Source: Chryseobacterium camelliae
GTDB taxonomy: Bacteria > Bacteroidota > Bacteroidia > Flavobacteriales > Weeksellaceae
Direction of reading: 5' to 3'
Length of the DNA stretch: 64,000 nucleotides
NCBI RefSeq assembly: GCF_002770595.1
Contig: NZ_CP022986.1
Location: forward strand, 868,001 to 932,000
Shown piece by piece: positions 8,470 through 18,768 of the stretch (its first letter is position 1; the number at the start of each line of letters is the position of its first letter). The notes below the pieces were generated by a model. That model was not told the origin of the DNA and did not search any database. It was given only the letters and a program-made list of their open reading frames with translations. The translations under genes were made by a program, and so were the position numbers.

Positions 8470-8635
8470 TTTTTTGAGACTAATATAAGAAATAGTTTCT
8501 CTTGAAATTTTCATCTATGACTTGGGCCATAATACTAATAGTCGCCATCGCTTATTTTTTCTAAATGATTTATAATTATATTATTAAGTGTAAATTTCTT
8601 CTTCAAATTCATGAAAAAGGAATTTTTGATTAAGA
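8470..8635. repeat. Boundary motif copy D with extended repeat (partner of 6227-6385)
   Basis: TTTTTTGAGA at 8470-8479, followed by the same series of sub-blocks as copy B (AATATAAGAAATAGTTTC to CATGAAAAAGGAATTTTT). It closes the segment holding the frameshifted secreted protein and the toxin/immunity remnant. Apart from this repeat and the terminator, spacer 8334-8700 holds nothing recognisable. Confidence 0.75.
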
Positions 8636-8700
8636 TTAGTTGTTACTTATCATTTAATATCTAGTCATTTCTTTATTCAACTTACAACTTGGGTTAGCTC

Positions 8701-10437
8701 TTATAATATCAATCGAACTCCACCCAACTCGTCCACTCTATAACTGAATTTTTCGCCTGGACTGCTGATAAACATAAAATTTTTGGGAATATTCCATTTT
8801 TTACTTAAATCATCAACGAGTTCAGGGGTAAACTTTCCTACCAGAATAATATACTCCATATCCACATCAGGATAAGCTCTGTCCAGGGTATCGAAATCTG
8901 CCAGAAATTTCGGATCCGGTTGTTGGTGCTTATCCAAAACGCTAACTATTTTAATTTTATTGGTGACTTCATTTTCGTGCAAATACATCATTACCTTGTT
9001 AAGGGTCGCTATATCATCTCCCTTGGAAAAGAATATAAAATTTTGCTGATATAAACGGGTAAGGCTCCGGTTTAAAGTCCTTTGCCTTGTAAGGGTATAT
9101 TTTTTATAACTTTTTGATACAGACTGTAGTGCATTAATAATAAAATGCATAATGTCCTTTCTCATCAGCATGGCCAGGATGATCAGTACAGAAGGAACGA
9201 AATACTGAAGAAACGTAACAAGATACTGCGGTTTAGTTTTGACAGTTCCATAGAGAGCAATAATGATGGCAAGAAGTGCGATTATTACAGTGCCAGGACT
9301 GGCGTAATCAGGCCTGGGAAGACGAGACCGCCGTAATTTTAAAAGAATATTACCAACGGCAAAAGATGCCATAACAGTCAAGAAGGATAAGGCATATACT
9401 GCCGCCAATGGAGCCAGTTGCCCTCTTGTAACCAAAAGCACTGAACAGCATAAAAGAAAGAATAGAATAAGAATCCTGTAAGTACTTCCCCTTTTGTTTT
9501 CTTTCAGGAAGTAATTAGGAAGAATTCTATCGAGGGTCATTCTCTTGATAAGACCGTTCACTCCTACAAAAGAAGTTAGAACCGCTCCGCTGAGTACCGA
9601 AACGGCATTGATGGAAATAAGGGTTGCCAGCCATTTACCCCCAGTCAGTGTTCCAACATAACTTAAAAATGAGTTTTGATGTGCCTCTACTGATGATATT
9701 GGAATGATACAGATCACTAAAAATGCAATTACAGGGTTGAGAATTGAAACCGCAATCCACATATTTCGTAGGGTTTTTGGGAAAATTCCTCTTTTCTGCT
9801 CCTCGACGAAATTGGAAGAACTCTCAAAGCCTGAAATACCTAACATAGCAGCAGAAAAGCCAAAAAAGATCGCCGTCAAAATACTGCCACTTTTTACCGG
9901 CAAATGAAAATTATCTAGAAGAATATCTATACCATTACTAAAGACAAAGTAAATACAGGATCCTATTAAAAGAAGCATGGTCGCCAGATGGAAAATAAAT
10001 ATAATAAGGGCTACTATCGCACTTTCGGATATACCTTGGATCGTAAGACCCAGAAAAAACAAAAGCAGGAGAAAGGTAGCGATATTAACATTAAAATAAG
10101 GAAATATGTGATGCAGGTAATGCATGGCTTCGCTTGAAGAAATAACCGCAGTTGCCATGTACGAGAGTATCGTTAAGCATGCAGCTATTGAAGCGTTGCT
10201 TTTAGTGGTCGTGTTTAGCAGAACATTATAAGCACCCCCATTTAGCGGAAGGGCGCCAACCACTTCCCCATAAATCTTTCGAAATAAATACAGGACTGCA
10301 GCAACAAGAAGCAGTGCGATCCATGCATATTGACCGGCTGCTACAATGGCCAGGGCGGAAACATACAGGCACGAAGATGTTATATCATTTCCACAAATTG
10401 CTGTAGCAGACCATTCACCTAGTTTTTTTGTAGACAT
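8701..10437 (-). CDS. APC-superfamily amino acid/polyamine permease with cytosolic C-terminal domain
   Basis: 578 residues. The N-terminal part has about 12 transmembrane segments. It opens with LGEWSATAICGNDITSSCLY, which resembles the substrate-binding unwound helix 1 of APC permeases, and contains the family-like GFSAAMLGISGFESSSNFVEEQ in helix 6. After about residue 430 comes a basic linker and a soluble domain of about 130 residues (IKIVSVLDKH, MEYIILVGKFTPELVDDL) that may be regulatory. The substrate is unknown. It is the first gene of the ion/osmolyte transport block and lies between boundary motif copies D and E. Confidence 0.85.
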   Translation of the reverse strand: MSTKKLGEWSATAICGNDITSSCLYVSALAIVAAGQYAWIALLLVAAVLYLFRKIYGEVVGALPLNGGAYNVLLNTTTKSNASIAACLTILSYMATAVISSSEAMHYLHHIFPYFNVNIATFLLLLFFLGLTIQGISESAIVALIIFIFHLATMLLLIGSCIYFVFSNGIDILLDNFHLPVKSGSILTAIFFGFSAAMLGISGFESSSNFVEEQKRGIFPKTLRNMWIAVSILNPVIAFLVICIIPISSVEAHQNSFLSYVGTLTGGKWLATLISINAVSVLSGAVLTSFVGVNGLIKRMTLDRILPNYFLKENKRGSTYRILILFFLLCCSVLLVTRGQLAPLAAVYALSFLTVMASFAVGNILLKLRRSRLPRPDYASPGTVIIALLAIIIALYGTVKTKPQYLVTFLQYFVPSVLIILAMLMRKDIMHFIINALQSVSKSYKKYTLTRQRTLNRSLTRLYQQNFIFFSKGDDIATLNKVMMYLHENEVTNKIKIVSVLDKHQQPDPKFLADFDTLDRAYPDVDMEYIILVGKFTPELVDDLSKKWNIPKNFMFISSPGEKFSYRVDELGGVRLIL

Positions 10438-10481
10438 ATTCTTTGTAGTTTAATTAACAGGCTTTAATATTATAAAAATTA

Positions 10482-10491
10482 TTTTTTGAGA
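10482..10491. repeat. Boundary motif copy E (TTTTTTGAGA)
   Basis: Exact copy, 45 bp upstream of the APC permease start on the minus strand and before the NhaA gene on the plus strand, separating these two divergent units. Confidence 0.6.
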
Positions 10492-10570
10492 TTGAAAAAT
10501 TTCAAAAAATAATTAATAACTATAATTAACCCGGAGATTGCTATAATTCTCTTATTGCATATAGAATCCA

Positions 10571-10578
10571 TAAATTTG
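10571..10578 (+). promoter_or_regulatory. -7 box TAAATTTG of the nhaA operon
   Basis: TAAATTTG matches TAnnTTTG exactly, 18 bp before the nhaA ATG. No TTG at the ideal 19-nt distance. Confidence 0.45.
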
Positions 10579-10596
10579 TGCTACAAATAATATGCT

Positions 10597-11934
10597 ATGG
10601 ATCATAAAGACACCCTAAAACCTATCGATAAAATTGTAAAGCCTGTCCAGCGGTTTATTCAGCAGGAAAAATCAGGCGGGCTGCTATTGGGAATCAGTGT
10701 CATTGTTGCCCTGTTGCTGGCAAATACACCACTATCACATACGTATCACGAAATCCTTGAGCAGTCATTCGGCTTCCAGTGGAACGGCAACACCTACTTC
10801 GAGTACAACATCCACCATTGGATTAACGACGGTTTGATGTCTATCTTTTTTTTCGTGGTCGGACTTGAGCTAAAGAGGGAAATTATAGGCGGTGAGTTGT
10901 CCAACCCAAAGAAAGCTTTACTCCCAATTATTGCAGCAGTAGGAGGAATGCTGATACCTGCCCTTATTTACCTTTTGTTCAACCCTTCGGGTGAACCGCA
11001 TAAAGGCTGGGGTATCCCTATGGCAACCGATATCGCCTTTGCGCTGGGTGTCTTATATCTTCTGGGGAGCCGGATTCCGCTGGCACTGAAAGTATTTCTT
11101 ACCGCCCTGGCCATTGTAGATGATCTGGGAGCCGTATTGGTGATCGCATTCTTCTATACTGACGACATCAATATGATGTACCTGATGGTTGGACTGATCA
11201 TTCTCGCTGTCATGTATCTGGGCAACAGGCTCGGCGTACGGTCTATTCTTTTTTATGCATTGCTTGGAATCTGCGGCGTATGGACGACTTTCCTGCTTTC
11301 AGGAGTTCATGCCACTATTGCGGCGGTGCTGGCTGCTTTTACTATCCCTGCCGATGTGAAGATAAAAGAAAATGTATTTATTTCTAAGATACAGCTTTAC
11401 CTGGAACGCTTCAAGAATATTGATCCTACCGAAAATACACCAACTTTAACCAACGAGCAGCTGCATGTTCTGGAGCAGATTAATGAAGCGACGCTGGCTG
11501 CAACACCGCCTTTACAAAGGCTCGAACATGCCATGCATCCGGCCGTATCGTTTTTAATTATTCCTATTTTTGCTATTGCCAATGCAGGAGTGTCACTGGA
11601 TATCGACTTCGAAAGTCTTTTTAATAATAATATTGCACTGGGCACCGCATTCGGGCTTATCGGCGGTAAAGTATTGGGCGTCGTAGGCTTCAGCTATGCT
11701 TTCATCAGGCTGAAGATTGCCCATGCACCGGAAGGAATGACTTTCAGAAACCTGCTAGGGCTGGGGTTTCTGGCCTCTATCGGTTTTACCATGTCTTTGT
11801 TTGTCACATCCCTTGCCTTCACGCATGAAGAATACCAGACCCAGGCCAAGATCGGTATTTTTGCAGCTTCGCTGATCGGTGGGATTATGGGCTATATTAT
11901 TCTTAATAAAAATGCGAAACAGACCGATCAATGA
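10597..11934 (+). CDS. nhaA: Na+/H+ antiporter NhaA
   Basis: 445 residues with the NhaA pattern: 11-12 helices, the KREIIGGELSNPKKALLPII region, GWGIPMATDIAFALGVL, and the paired aspartates of the ion site in AIVDDLGAVLVIAFFYT. It exchanges internal Na+ (or Li+) for protons across the inner membrane and serves pH and salt tolerance. An insert of about 60 soluble residues (about 265-325) and a short soluble C-terminus make it slightly longer than the E. coli protein. Its TGA overlaps the ATG of the DUF389 gene (ATGA), so the two are translationally coupled. Confidence 0.95.
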   Translation: MDHKDTLKPIDKIVKPVQRFIQQEKSGGLLLGISVIVALLLANTPLSHTYHEILEQSFGFQWNGNTYFEYNIHHWINDGLMSIFFFVVGLELKREIIGGELSNPKKALLPIIAAVGGMLIPALIYLLFNPSGEPHKGWGIPMATDIAFALGVLYLLGSRIPLALKVFLTALAIVDDLGAVLVIAFFYTDDINMMYLMVGLIILAVMYLGNRLGVRSILFYALLGICGVWTTFLLSGVHATIAAVLAAFTIPADVKIKENVFISKIQLYLERFKNIDPTENTPTLTNEQLHVLEQINEATLAATPPLQRLEHAMHPAVSFLIIPIFAIANAGVSLDIDFESLFNNNIALGTAFGLIGGKVLGVVGFSYAFIRLKIAHAPEGMTFRNLLGLGFLASIGFTMSLFVTSLAFTHEEYQTQAKIGIFAASLIGGIMGYIILNKNAKQTDQ

Positions 11935-13256
11935 TAAACAGTATTTTTAATTTCATCAATCTTCATAATGGAGAAGAAAAAAAGGATAAGGTCCTGGAGA
12001 ATGTGATCTCAAACATTTCGTTTCGCGGTTCCAACCTATGGATCCTGGCCTGTGCCATTATCATTGCATCCATTGGCCTTAACGTAAACTCTACCGCTGT
12101 AATTATCGGCGCTATGCTTATCTCTCCATTAATGGGGCCGATCGTAGGTGCAGGTTTTGCCTTAGGAACCTACAATTTCAGGCTCCTTAAAAAATCGATC
12201 AAAAGTCTTCTGATTGCCACGTTTGTAAGTCTTGCCGTATCAGCTCTCTACTTCTACCTAAGTCCCTTCAAAGATGTGCAATCGGAGCTTTTGTCCAGAA
12301 CGGCTCCAAATATCTATGATGTGATGATTGCCTTTTTTGGAGGCCTGGTTGGAGTCATTGCTATTACCAGGGTGGAGAAAGGGAATCCGATTCCCGGAGT
12401 GGCTATCGCTACGGCCCTGATGCCCCCTCTGTGTACGGCAGGTTTCGGATTGGCGACTTTTAATTTTTCATTTTTTTTTGGTGCATTTTACCTCTATACG
12501 ATCAATTGTTTTTTTATTTGTATCGCGACTTTTTTTGTTGTGAAATTTCTGAAGTATCCTTCCTCGATTATTGATAACAAATACGAAAAGCGAATCCGGT
12601 ACGGGATTTCAATCCTTATTCTGGTCATGATCATTCCGAGTTTTTATCTGGCCTATAATCTTTATAATGAGAAGAAATTCACTAAGACTGCTGAGCAGTT
12701 TATCCAGAAGGAGTTCGAAAATAACGGCTATACCATCATCTATAAGAAAATAGCGTACAATGCCAGCCCTAAAACCATTGATATAGCCTTCTTAAATAAA
12801 ACTTTCAATAAGGAGCAGATGGCTTCGTATAATAAAATGCTAACGGATAATGGATTGTCTAACACTAAACTGAACATTCGTCAGGACGATACTGATATCA
12901 AATCCCAGATCTTAAGCGAAATCAATAAGTTCGATACCAATATTTCAGAAAAGGATGTAACCATTTCAAACCTGCGCCGGCAACTCGATACCTACAGGAT
13001 TTCCGATTCATCATTCCTGAAAGAAATAAAAATTCTTTATCCCGAAATGCGTAATATATCTTATGGCAAAATAGAACAGTATCCCGAAACAGACAGTGCC
13101 AGACTGCAGTTCACCCTTATGTATTCCGGGAATAGCGACGCTACCAGGCTTAAAAACTGGCTTCATGAACGGCTTAATGAAAAAAACATTACCTTGGTAA
13201 ATATTGCGGATAATACTGCAAAACCATCCAATACCCGAACCGATAAAAAGAAATAA
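11931..13256 (+). CDS. DUF389 membrane protein
   Basis: 441 residues. The signature SIGLNVNSTAVIIGAMLISPLMGPIVGAGFALG is recognisable as the DUF389 core (quoted here across positions about 47-79), followed by GVIAITR and GVAIATALMPPLCTAGFGLA. There are about seven transmembrane helices up to residue 245 and then a soluble C-terminal domain of about 190 residues with a coiled-coil-like segment. The transported substrate of the family is not known. It overlaps nhaA by 4 bp, so it is likely to work in the same ion-stress response. Confidence 0.88.
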   Translation: MINSIFNFINLHNGEEKKDKVLENVISNISFRGSNLWILACAIIIASIGLNVNSTAVIIGAMLISPLMGPIVGAGFALGTYNFRLLKKSIKSLLIATFVSLAVSALYFYLSPFKDVQSELLSRTAPNIYDVMIAFFGGLVGVIAITRVEKGNPIPGVAIATALMPPLCTAGFGLATFNFSFFFGAFYLYTINCFFICIATFFVVKFLKYPSSIIDNKYEKRIRYGISILILVMIIPSFYLAYNLYNEKKFTKTAEQFIQKEFENNGYTIIYKKIAYNASPKTIDIAFLNKTFNKEQMASYNKMLTDNGLSNTKLNIRQDDTDIKSQILSEINKFDTNISEKDVTISNLRRQLDTYRISDSSFLKEIKILYPEMRNISYGKIEQYPETDSARLQFTLMYSGNSDATRLKNWLHERLNEKNITLVNIADNTAKPSNTRTDKKK

Positions 13257-13300
13257 AGATTTTTAGAATATTTTGGAAAAATCAGTTCTATAGTATATCA

Positions 13301-13332
13301 AAAACAGGCTACATTTTTGTGAAGCCTGTTTT
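13301..13332. terminator. Bidirectional terminator between convergent genes
   Basis: AAAACAGGCT and AGCCTGTTTT form a perfect stem around a 12-nt loop, with A-tract and T-tract on the two sides. It lies between the convergent DUF389 and BCCT genes and can serve both. Confidence 0.85.
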
Positions 13333-13416
13333 GTGTTTAAGACCGAAAAGCCCGATGTTACATTTTTAGCAATAGCTAGTAAGGGATCCCGATTCAGACA
13401 GCTGGCGCTGAATCAT

Positions 13417-15438
13417 TTACCTGAACCTGTGATTGGAATCGCTACTGATAAACAGGGTGTTTTTTTCTTCTGATATGATTTCGATGAATCGCTCATAATG
13501 CTTCAGAACATCTGAAATCAGCTCATTCTTAGTAAAAAGTTTTACGTCATATCCTTCCCTGGTGTCTCCGAAATAAGACTTTGGAAAATAAATGATATTT
13601 TCTTCCGATCCGGGAAGATTTTCTTCATTCAGAAGGTAGTCTGAAAGAATCTTGCTTTCACTTTTTACCCCGTAAATAAAATTATTGATCACATCATACC
13701 TGATCTCAATTTCTATTTTTTGCGGACTTTCATTTGAATTGATCTTAGCTTCGATACCGTTGACCGCAAACTCATTTACCAGTTCCTCAAATGCCTGTTT
13801 TACGGTTGTCTCAATGTACTTTTCAGTAGAAGCTTGATCATTAAATGAAGCCATCTGTCTCAGCCTTTCCTTCCAGTGTTCTCCTGACCATGGAACGGTG
13901 GCAGATGAGAAGTCTTTTTCATAGTAATTTTTGTCAATCATGAGTGCTTTGGTAAGGCTGACAATAAACAAGAGCATAATGACCGAAAACGGCAGTGCCG
14001 TAATCAAAGTCATGCTTTGTAATGCAGCAAGACCCCCGGCGTTGAGCAGCATCAATGCAAGAACCGCAAGAAGAACTCCCCAGCCTATGGTCTGCCATCG
14101 CGGAGACACCCTGGAATTTTTAGTAGCAATACTGTTCATGACGAAAATACCGCTGTCTGCTGATGTGACAAAGAAAATGATAATGATGCCAATCACAAGG
14201 AAGCTGACTAGTTTTGTAAAAGGAAGATATTCAAGGAACTGAAACATTAACCCATCAGGATCTTTGGCCATAGAGCTAAGAAACCCATCTGCCACATTGA
14301 TATCCAACCATATAGCACTATTCCCGAACACGGACATCCAGATAAAATTAAACAGCGTCGGTAAAATCAATACCGCTGCAACAAATTCCCGTATAGTCCT
14401 GCCCTTTGATATCCTTGCAATGAACAGTCCTACATAAGGAGACCATGAGATCCACCAAGCCCAGTACAGGATGGTCCAGTCATAAAACCAGGTCTGGGTA
14501 TTTTCCTCATAAACGTGCGTATTGAATGTAAGGCTGAAAAAGCTATTGATGTAGGTCCCTATGCCTTCGGTAAAGCTTCCTATTAGGTAGACAGTAGGTC
14601 CGAGAACCAAAACAAAAAGCAGCAGGACAATAACTGCAATAATATTGATGTTGCTCAGGATTTTTACGCCTTTATCCAGCCCCGACACGGCCGAAAATAT
14701 AGCGAGCGAAACTAGAATACTAACGATAAGTACCTGATAAATAAAGCTGGTTTCCGGCAGAATATTAAGGGTAACAAGTCCGGAATTGATCTGAACAACA
14801 CCGAATCCAAGTGTTGTGGTAATCCCGAAGAAAGTACTGCACAAGGCAAAAATGTCAATCACGTTTCCCCATTTCCCTTTAATCTTATCTTTCAGCAACG
14901 GATAAAAACAGCTTCTCAGAGACAATGGCAGCCGGTAGCGGTAGGAAAAATAGGCCAGTGCTAGACCTACTACCCCATAAATTGCCCATGCATGGATTCC
15001 CCAATGGAAGAAAGTATACAGCTGTGCATTCTGAACGCGTTGCACAGGAGATTTATAGGCAAATATTTCATTTGAGTAATGCTGCATCGGCTCAGCTACG
15101 CTGAAGTACATCAGTCCGATCCCCATTCCTGCTGCAAAAAGCATGGAAAGCCATGAGAAAAATGAGTATTCAGGTTTACTGTCATTTCTGCCCAGCCGGA
15201 TATTACCGTAACTGCTTATCATAATATACACCAGGAATATAACGAAAATGGTTACGGCCCAGATGTACACCCAGTTGAGATTAACAAAGATAAAGCTCTT
15301 AACAACCGTTAAGAGGCCATTGGTAAGCTTTGGAAATATTGCCGATATCATGCATATGCCTATAATGAAGATCAGGCTGGGAATAGTAATCCCTTTTTTA
15401 AGAGTGGTTCTGATTTTTGTGTTTTGTGGGATGTTCAT
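13417..15438 (-). CDS. BCCT-family osmolyte (betaine/choline/carnitine) transporter
   Basis: 673 residues, with 12 transmembrane helices and a long cytosolic C-terminal region (from about residue 510) as in BetT-like members. Family motifs are the glycine stretch AAGMGIGLMYFSVAEP, and ILYWAWWISWSPYVGLFIAR, whose Trp box forms the substrate cage. It probably takes up trimethylammonium osmolytes driven by Na+ or H+; which osmolyte is open. The C-terminal extension is the osmosensing part in studied relatives. It sits among antiporters and mechanosensitive channel genes, so an osmotic role is well supported. Confidence 0.92.
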   Translation of the reverse strand: MNIPQNTKIRTTLKKGITIPSLIFIIGICMISAIFPKLTNGLLTVVKSFIFVNLNWVYIWAVTIFVIFLVYIMISSYGNIRLGRNDSKPEYSFFSWLSMLFAAGMGIGLMYFSVAEPMQHYSNEIFAYKSPVQRVQNAQLYTFFHWGIHAWAIYGVVGLALAYFSYRYRLPLSLRSCFYPLLKDKIKGKWGNVIDIFALCSTFFGITTTLGFGVVQINSGLVTLNILPETSFIYQVLIVSILVSLAIFSAVSGLDKGVKILSNINIIAVIVLLLFVLVLGPTVYLIGSFTEGIGTYINSFFSLTFNTHVYEENTQTWFYDWTILYWAWWISWSPYVGLFIARISKGRTIREFVAAVLILPTLFNFIWMSVFGNSAIWLDINVADGFLSSMAKDPDGLMFQFLEYLPFTKLVSFLVIGIIIIFFVTSADSGIFVMNSIATKNSRVSPRWQTIGWGVLLAVLALMLLNAGGLAALQSMTLITALPFSVIMLLFIVSLTKALMIDKNYYEKDFSSATVPWSGEHWKERLRQMASFNDQASTEKYIETTVKQAFEELVNEFAVNGIEAKINSNESPQKIEIEIRYDVINNFIYGVKSESKILSDYLLNEENLPGSEENIIYFPKSYFGDTREGYDVKLFTKNELISDVLKHYERFIEIISEEKNTLFISSDSNHRFR

Positions 15439-15742
15439 TTCATAAAGTTACTTAAAAACAATAAAAATGCTGTAAAAGTGTACCATTATTTATCATGAAA
15501 ATTGACCGGTAAAATCATTGTACAAATCAGCAGATCTAAAATTATTGAAATGGGTATAAGCATTAATAATGCCGAACATTTGCTATCGTGCAGATGCAAG
15601 GCTTTTAATTTAACTCTGGCGGGCTTCCGGACCGACTTCTGGCGGGATATTTGCCATAGCAGGGAAAGTGCCCGTATGGTAGCCGTTATCTGTATCTGTA
15701 ATATCATACAATATGCATTGAAGAGAAAAAAATGATACATGT
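15439..15742. other. Divergent promoter region between BCCT and CPA antiporter genes
   Basis: About 300 bp. Reading frames exist on both strands (84 and 77 codons) but they overlap each other, lack recognisable sequence and have no family features. I see no supportable gene here. Confidence 0.4.
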
Positions 15743-16978
15743 ATGGATCAATATTTACTTAGTATAACGATAATAGGTGCAGCAACAACTCTTATGGCCT
15801 GGATGCCGGGGTTCTCAAAAAAAACAGGAATATCCTATTCTTTATTGTACGTTATTGCAGGCGTCCTGCTCTATCTGGCTGTTCCCCAATACCTTCCGGA
15901 TCCTCTTCCTGATGACAACGAAAATCTGACTCTTCATCTTACTGAATTGATTGTCATTATTTCTTTAATGGGGACGGGAATCAAAATAGACCGTGCCTTT
16001 TCTTTTAAATCATGGTCAGCTCCGTTGAAGCTGATCGGTATTACCATGTTGTTCTGTATTGCTGCTGCAGCCGTTATGGGCTATTACTTTTTGGGGCTGG
16101 GTATAGCTTCGGCCACATTACTTGGTGCAGCACTGGCTCCAACAGATCCGGTACTGGCTTCGGATGTTCAGGTAGGACCTCCTAACGATAAAGAAATGTC
16201 GGAAGTCAAATTCACACTTACCTCTGAGGCAGGCCTGAATGATGGAGTCTCATTCCCTTTTACCTGGCTTGCCATCTCTATCGGTTTGCTGTTGGCGGGT
16301 ACTAAGGTCAGTTTTGTGGAATGGTTTGCGTTTGATGTCCTGTACAGAATAGCAGCAGGAGTTGTAATGGGTTTTTTATGTGGTAAGGCTATCGGATTTA
16401 TATTGTTTAGGCTATCGGGACAATCAGGTGTAGTATCGACCAGGGACGGTTTCCTTGCCATTGCTGTAACCCTGCTGGTCTACGGACTTACGGAATTTGC
16501 GTGCGGTTACGGGTTTATATCCGTATTTATCTGCAGCATTACCTTGCGGCATTACGAAAAAGACCATCGTTACCATCAGGAACTACACTCCTTTACAGAC
16601 CAGATTGAAAGATTGCTGCTGAGCTTACTGATGATATTGTTCGGAGGTGCGATAGCATCAGGTATTTTAAAGCCGATAACCTTACCGATGTTCCTGTTTT
16701 CAGCCGTGTTCCTATTGCTGATCCGGCCGCTGTCAGGACGGCTGGCATTATCAAAATCCAACATGAGCCCGAAAGAAAAATGGGCAGTGGGTTTTTTCGG
16801 AATCAAAGGGTTAGGATCAATTTTTTATCTTTCTTTTGCTTTCAGCAAATTCAATTTCGAGTATAAGGATGAGCTGTGGGCTATCGTCTCCTTAACCATA
16901 TTATTGTCCATCATCATACATGGTTTATCCGCAACAACGGTGATGAAAAAGTTCAAAAAAACCGATCAGATGCAGTAG
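15743..16978 (+). CDS. CPA-family Na+(K+)/H+ antiporter
   Basis: 411 residues, about 12 helices and no long C-terminal regulatory tail. The motif LGAALAPTDPVLASDVQVGPP with the following ALTSEAGLNDG-like stretch (FTLTSEAGLNDGVSFPF) is characteristic of NhaP/NHE-type CPA1 antiporters, where the TDP and ND residues form the ion site. Cation specificity cannot be read from the sequence. A second antiporter besides NhaA in one locus points to salt or pH stress. Confidence 0.9.
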   Translation: MDQYLLSITIIGAATTLMAWMPGFSKKTGISYSLLYVIAGVLLYLAVPQYLPDPLPDDNENLTLHLTELIVIISLMGTGIKIDRAFSFKSWSAPLKLIGITMLFCIAAAAVMGYYFLGLGIASATLLGAALAPTDPVLASDVQVGPPNDKEMSEVKFTLTSEAGLNDGVSFPFTWLAISIGLLLAGTKVSFVEWFAFDVLYRIAAGVVMGFLCGKAIGFILFRLSGQSGVVSTRDGFLAIAVTLLVYGLTEFACGYGFISVFICSITLRHYEKDHRYHQELHSFTDQIERLLLSLLMILFGGAIASGILKPITLPMFLFSAVFLLLIRPLSGRLALSKSNMSPKEKWAVGFFGIKGLGSIFYLSFAFSKFNFEYKDELWAIVSLTILLSIIIHGLSATTVMKKFKKTDQMQ

Positions 16979-17452
16979 AGTACGATATCCTGCTGCAAAT
17001 TCTGTTCAACAATTTGTTCTAAAAATAATTCTGTCTGTTTCAAGTTATGGCTGCCTGAAAACAGCATCTTCTAACTTCTTAAGCCAGGAAGGAATATCAT
17101 TGAACAGGTCATTTTTCCCATGGAAATATGGCCTGCTATTCGGTACCATACCTTTCGACTCCGGTTTTTTCCGGACTGGCTGTCAGCAGACTGAAGATAA
17201 TCATTATCATCAAATTATACGTAGCTGATCTTTCCCGATTTACGGAGTAATCCAAAGCTACTTATCCCCCACAGCACTGGTTCGCTTGGACGAAAGCACC
17301 GCGCGATATTCAGCGCAGTAGTAAATTCTTCCATGTTTCGCTGGCAAATGGTTATTGAAGACGACATTATTATCTTTTTGATAAGAACATTATATTCCAA
17401 AAAATATAACTTTTATTTTAATTATCATTTAGAGTAATTTTTTTCCCAATTT
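16979..17452. other. Spacer with no supportable gene
   Basis: A 61-codon minus-strand frame at 17215-17400 has no recognisable features or convincing start. Nothing else seen apart from the terminator that follows. Confidence 0.3.
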
Positions 17453-17490
17453 AAAATAGGCTATTTCTTATGAAATAGCCTATTTAAATT
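17453..17490. terminator. Perfect hairpin terminator
   Basis: AAATAGGCTATTTC and GAAATAGCCTATTT pair perfectly around a 4-nt loop; an A-tract precedes and a T-tract follows. It lies just beyond the 3' end of the minus-strand mechanosensitive channel gene. Confidence 0.85.
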
Positions 17491-17516
17491 TTTGTGCTTT
17501 GACTGCTTTTAAAGTT

Positions 17517-18379
17517 TTAATGAATATTCTCCGGCCAGGAAACATCTAAAGTCCGTATTGGAAAAGGAATTGTAATATTATTCTGATCAAAGGATTTCTT
17601 TATAGCAATGATTGCGAGATGCCCTACTTTCAAATACTGCGGCTGCTCGGAGGAACTGTACCAGATACGAATCGTAAAGTTAATCGAACTTTCTCCAAAT
17701 TCCTTGTAAAATAAAGTAACTTCATCCTCAGATGAGAGGCCTTCAATATCTTTAACGGCATCAATGGCCAATTGTGCGGCTTTCTCCAAATCGTCATTAT
17801 ACGATACTCCAACTTCCAGGTCTATTCTTCTTTTTCCCAGGATCGAATAATTTTCGATCGGATTCTGAAAGACATCTTTATTTGGAATGATAACCATTTT
17901 ACCCTGAAAAGTGAGAATGATGATATCCCTGAGATTAACTTCTTTCACTTTACCCATATAGCCCTTAATCGAAACAATATCTCCAACTTTCAATGGGTGC
18001 CAAAATGAAATAAAAATTCCGGATATAAAATTTGCTGCAATATCCTGGAAAGCAAAAGCCAACGCCGAACCAACGATTCCAGCTCCGGCAAGAATTGAGG
18101 TTACCGCTTTGTCTAATTTCAAAATACTCAATGCTGTAAAAATGATTATTCCAAATGAAAAAGATGAATAAAGGTGGAAAATAATCGTGTGATTGTAATA
18201 TTCTCCGTAAACTTTGAAATCAGTTTCTTAGATATTTCCCGAAGCCATTTTGAGATATAAAGTCCAATAAGAACAACGATAATAGCCACAGCTAAATTCG
18301 GTAAAATCTTTACCAATGCCCGAAACCACAATTCTAATTTTTAATTTATTAAGTGAAAGGCTTTTTCAAAATCAATCAT
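17517..18379 (-). pseudogene. MscS-family mechanosensitive channel, doubly broken
   Basis: The parts spell one MscS protein. MIDFEKAFHLIN begins at the ATG at 18379, then an in-frame TAA (18341-18343) interrupts before KLELWFRALVKILPNL. Helices IIVVLIGLYISKWL and the pore region follow after a second lesion: the frame jumps at the A5 run 18158-18162, where one extra base would restore FIHLFSFGIIIFTALSILKLDKAV. The rest, with ILAGAGIVGSALAFAFQDIAANFISG and the beta domain, is intact to 17517. The nonsense codon is not a homopolymer problem, so true decay is likely. The intact channel would open on hypo-osmotic shock. Confidence 0.85.
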
Positions 18380-18768
18380 AATTCTTGATATAAATTAATT
18401 ATACCTATTCTAAATATACAATTTTTAAGCTCTTACACAGATTATCCTTTGGAGAATATTTATAATTTATTCATCACTTTTAAAGATCAAAATTTTATTA
18501 TTTATTGCCAGTTTATCTGTTCATAATTTCATGGGGCATGGTAATTGTACATACCCGCAGGTATTTTAATGATGATTTTGAATCATTTTCTCCCGCTTAT
18601 GTGATGTAAAATTGCATGGGTATAATCTATAAATTCAATAGAATAAAATTTGGATATTTAATTTTTAAGGGATCCTGAATGGTTTGCAATAGATGTATAA
18701 GTAATAATCTCTAACGGTTATTTTACAAGCACCTCATATTTTATCATATCAATATAAAAAACTGCATT
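18380..18768. other. AT-rich spacer before the AI-2E family gene
   Basis: Divergent promoter region; no reading frame or hairpin worth naming. The next gene appears to begin at a TTG (18769). Confidence 0.35.

Noticed and set aside
15486..15740. Frames on both strands between the BCCT and CPA antiporter genes
   Set aside because: They overlap each other, have no family sequence or start context and lie in a promoter region.
17215..17400. 61-codon minus-strand frame
   Set aside because: No recognisable features; isolated short frame in a spacer.
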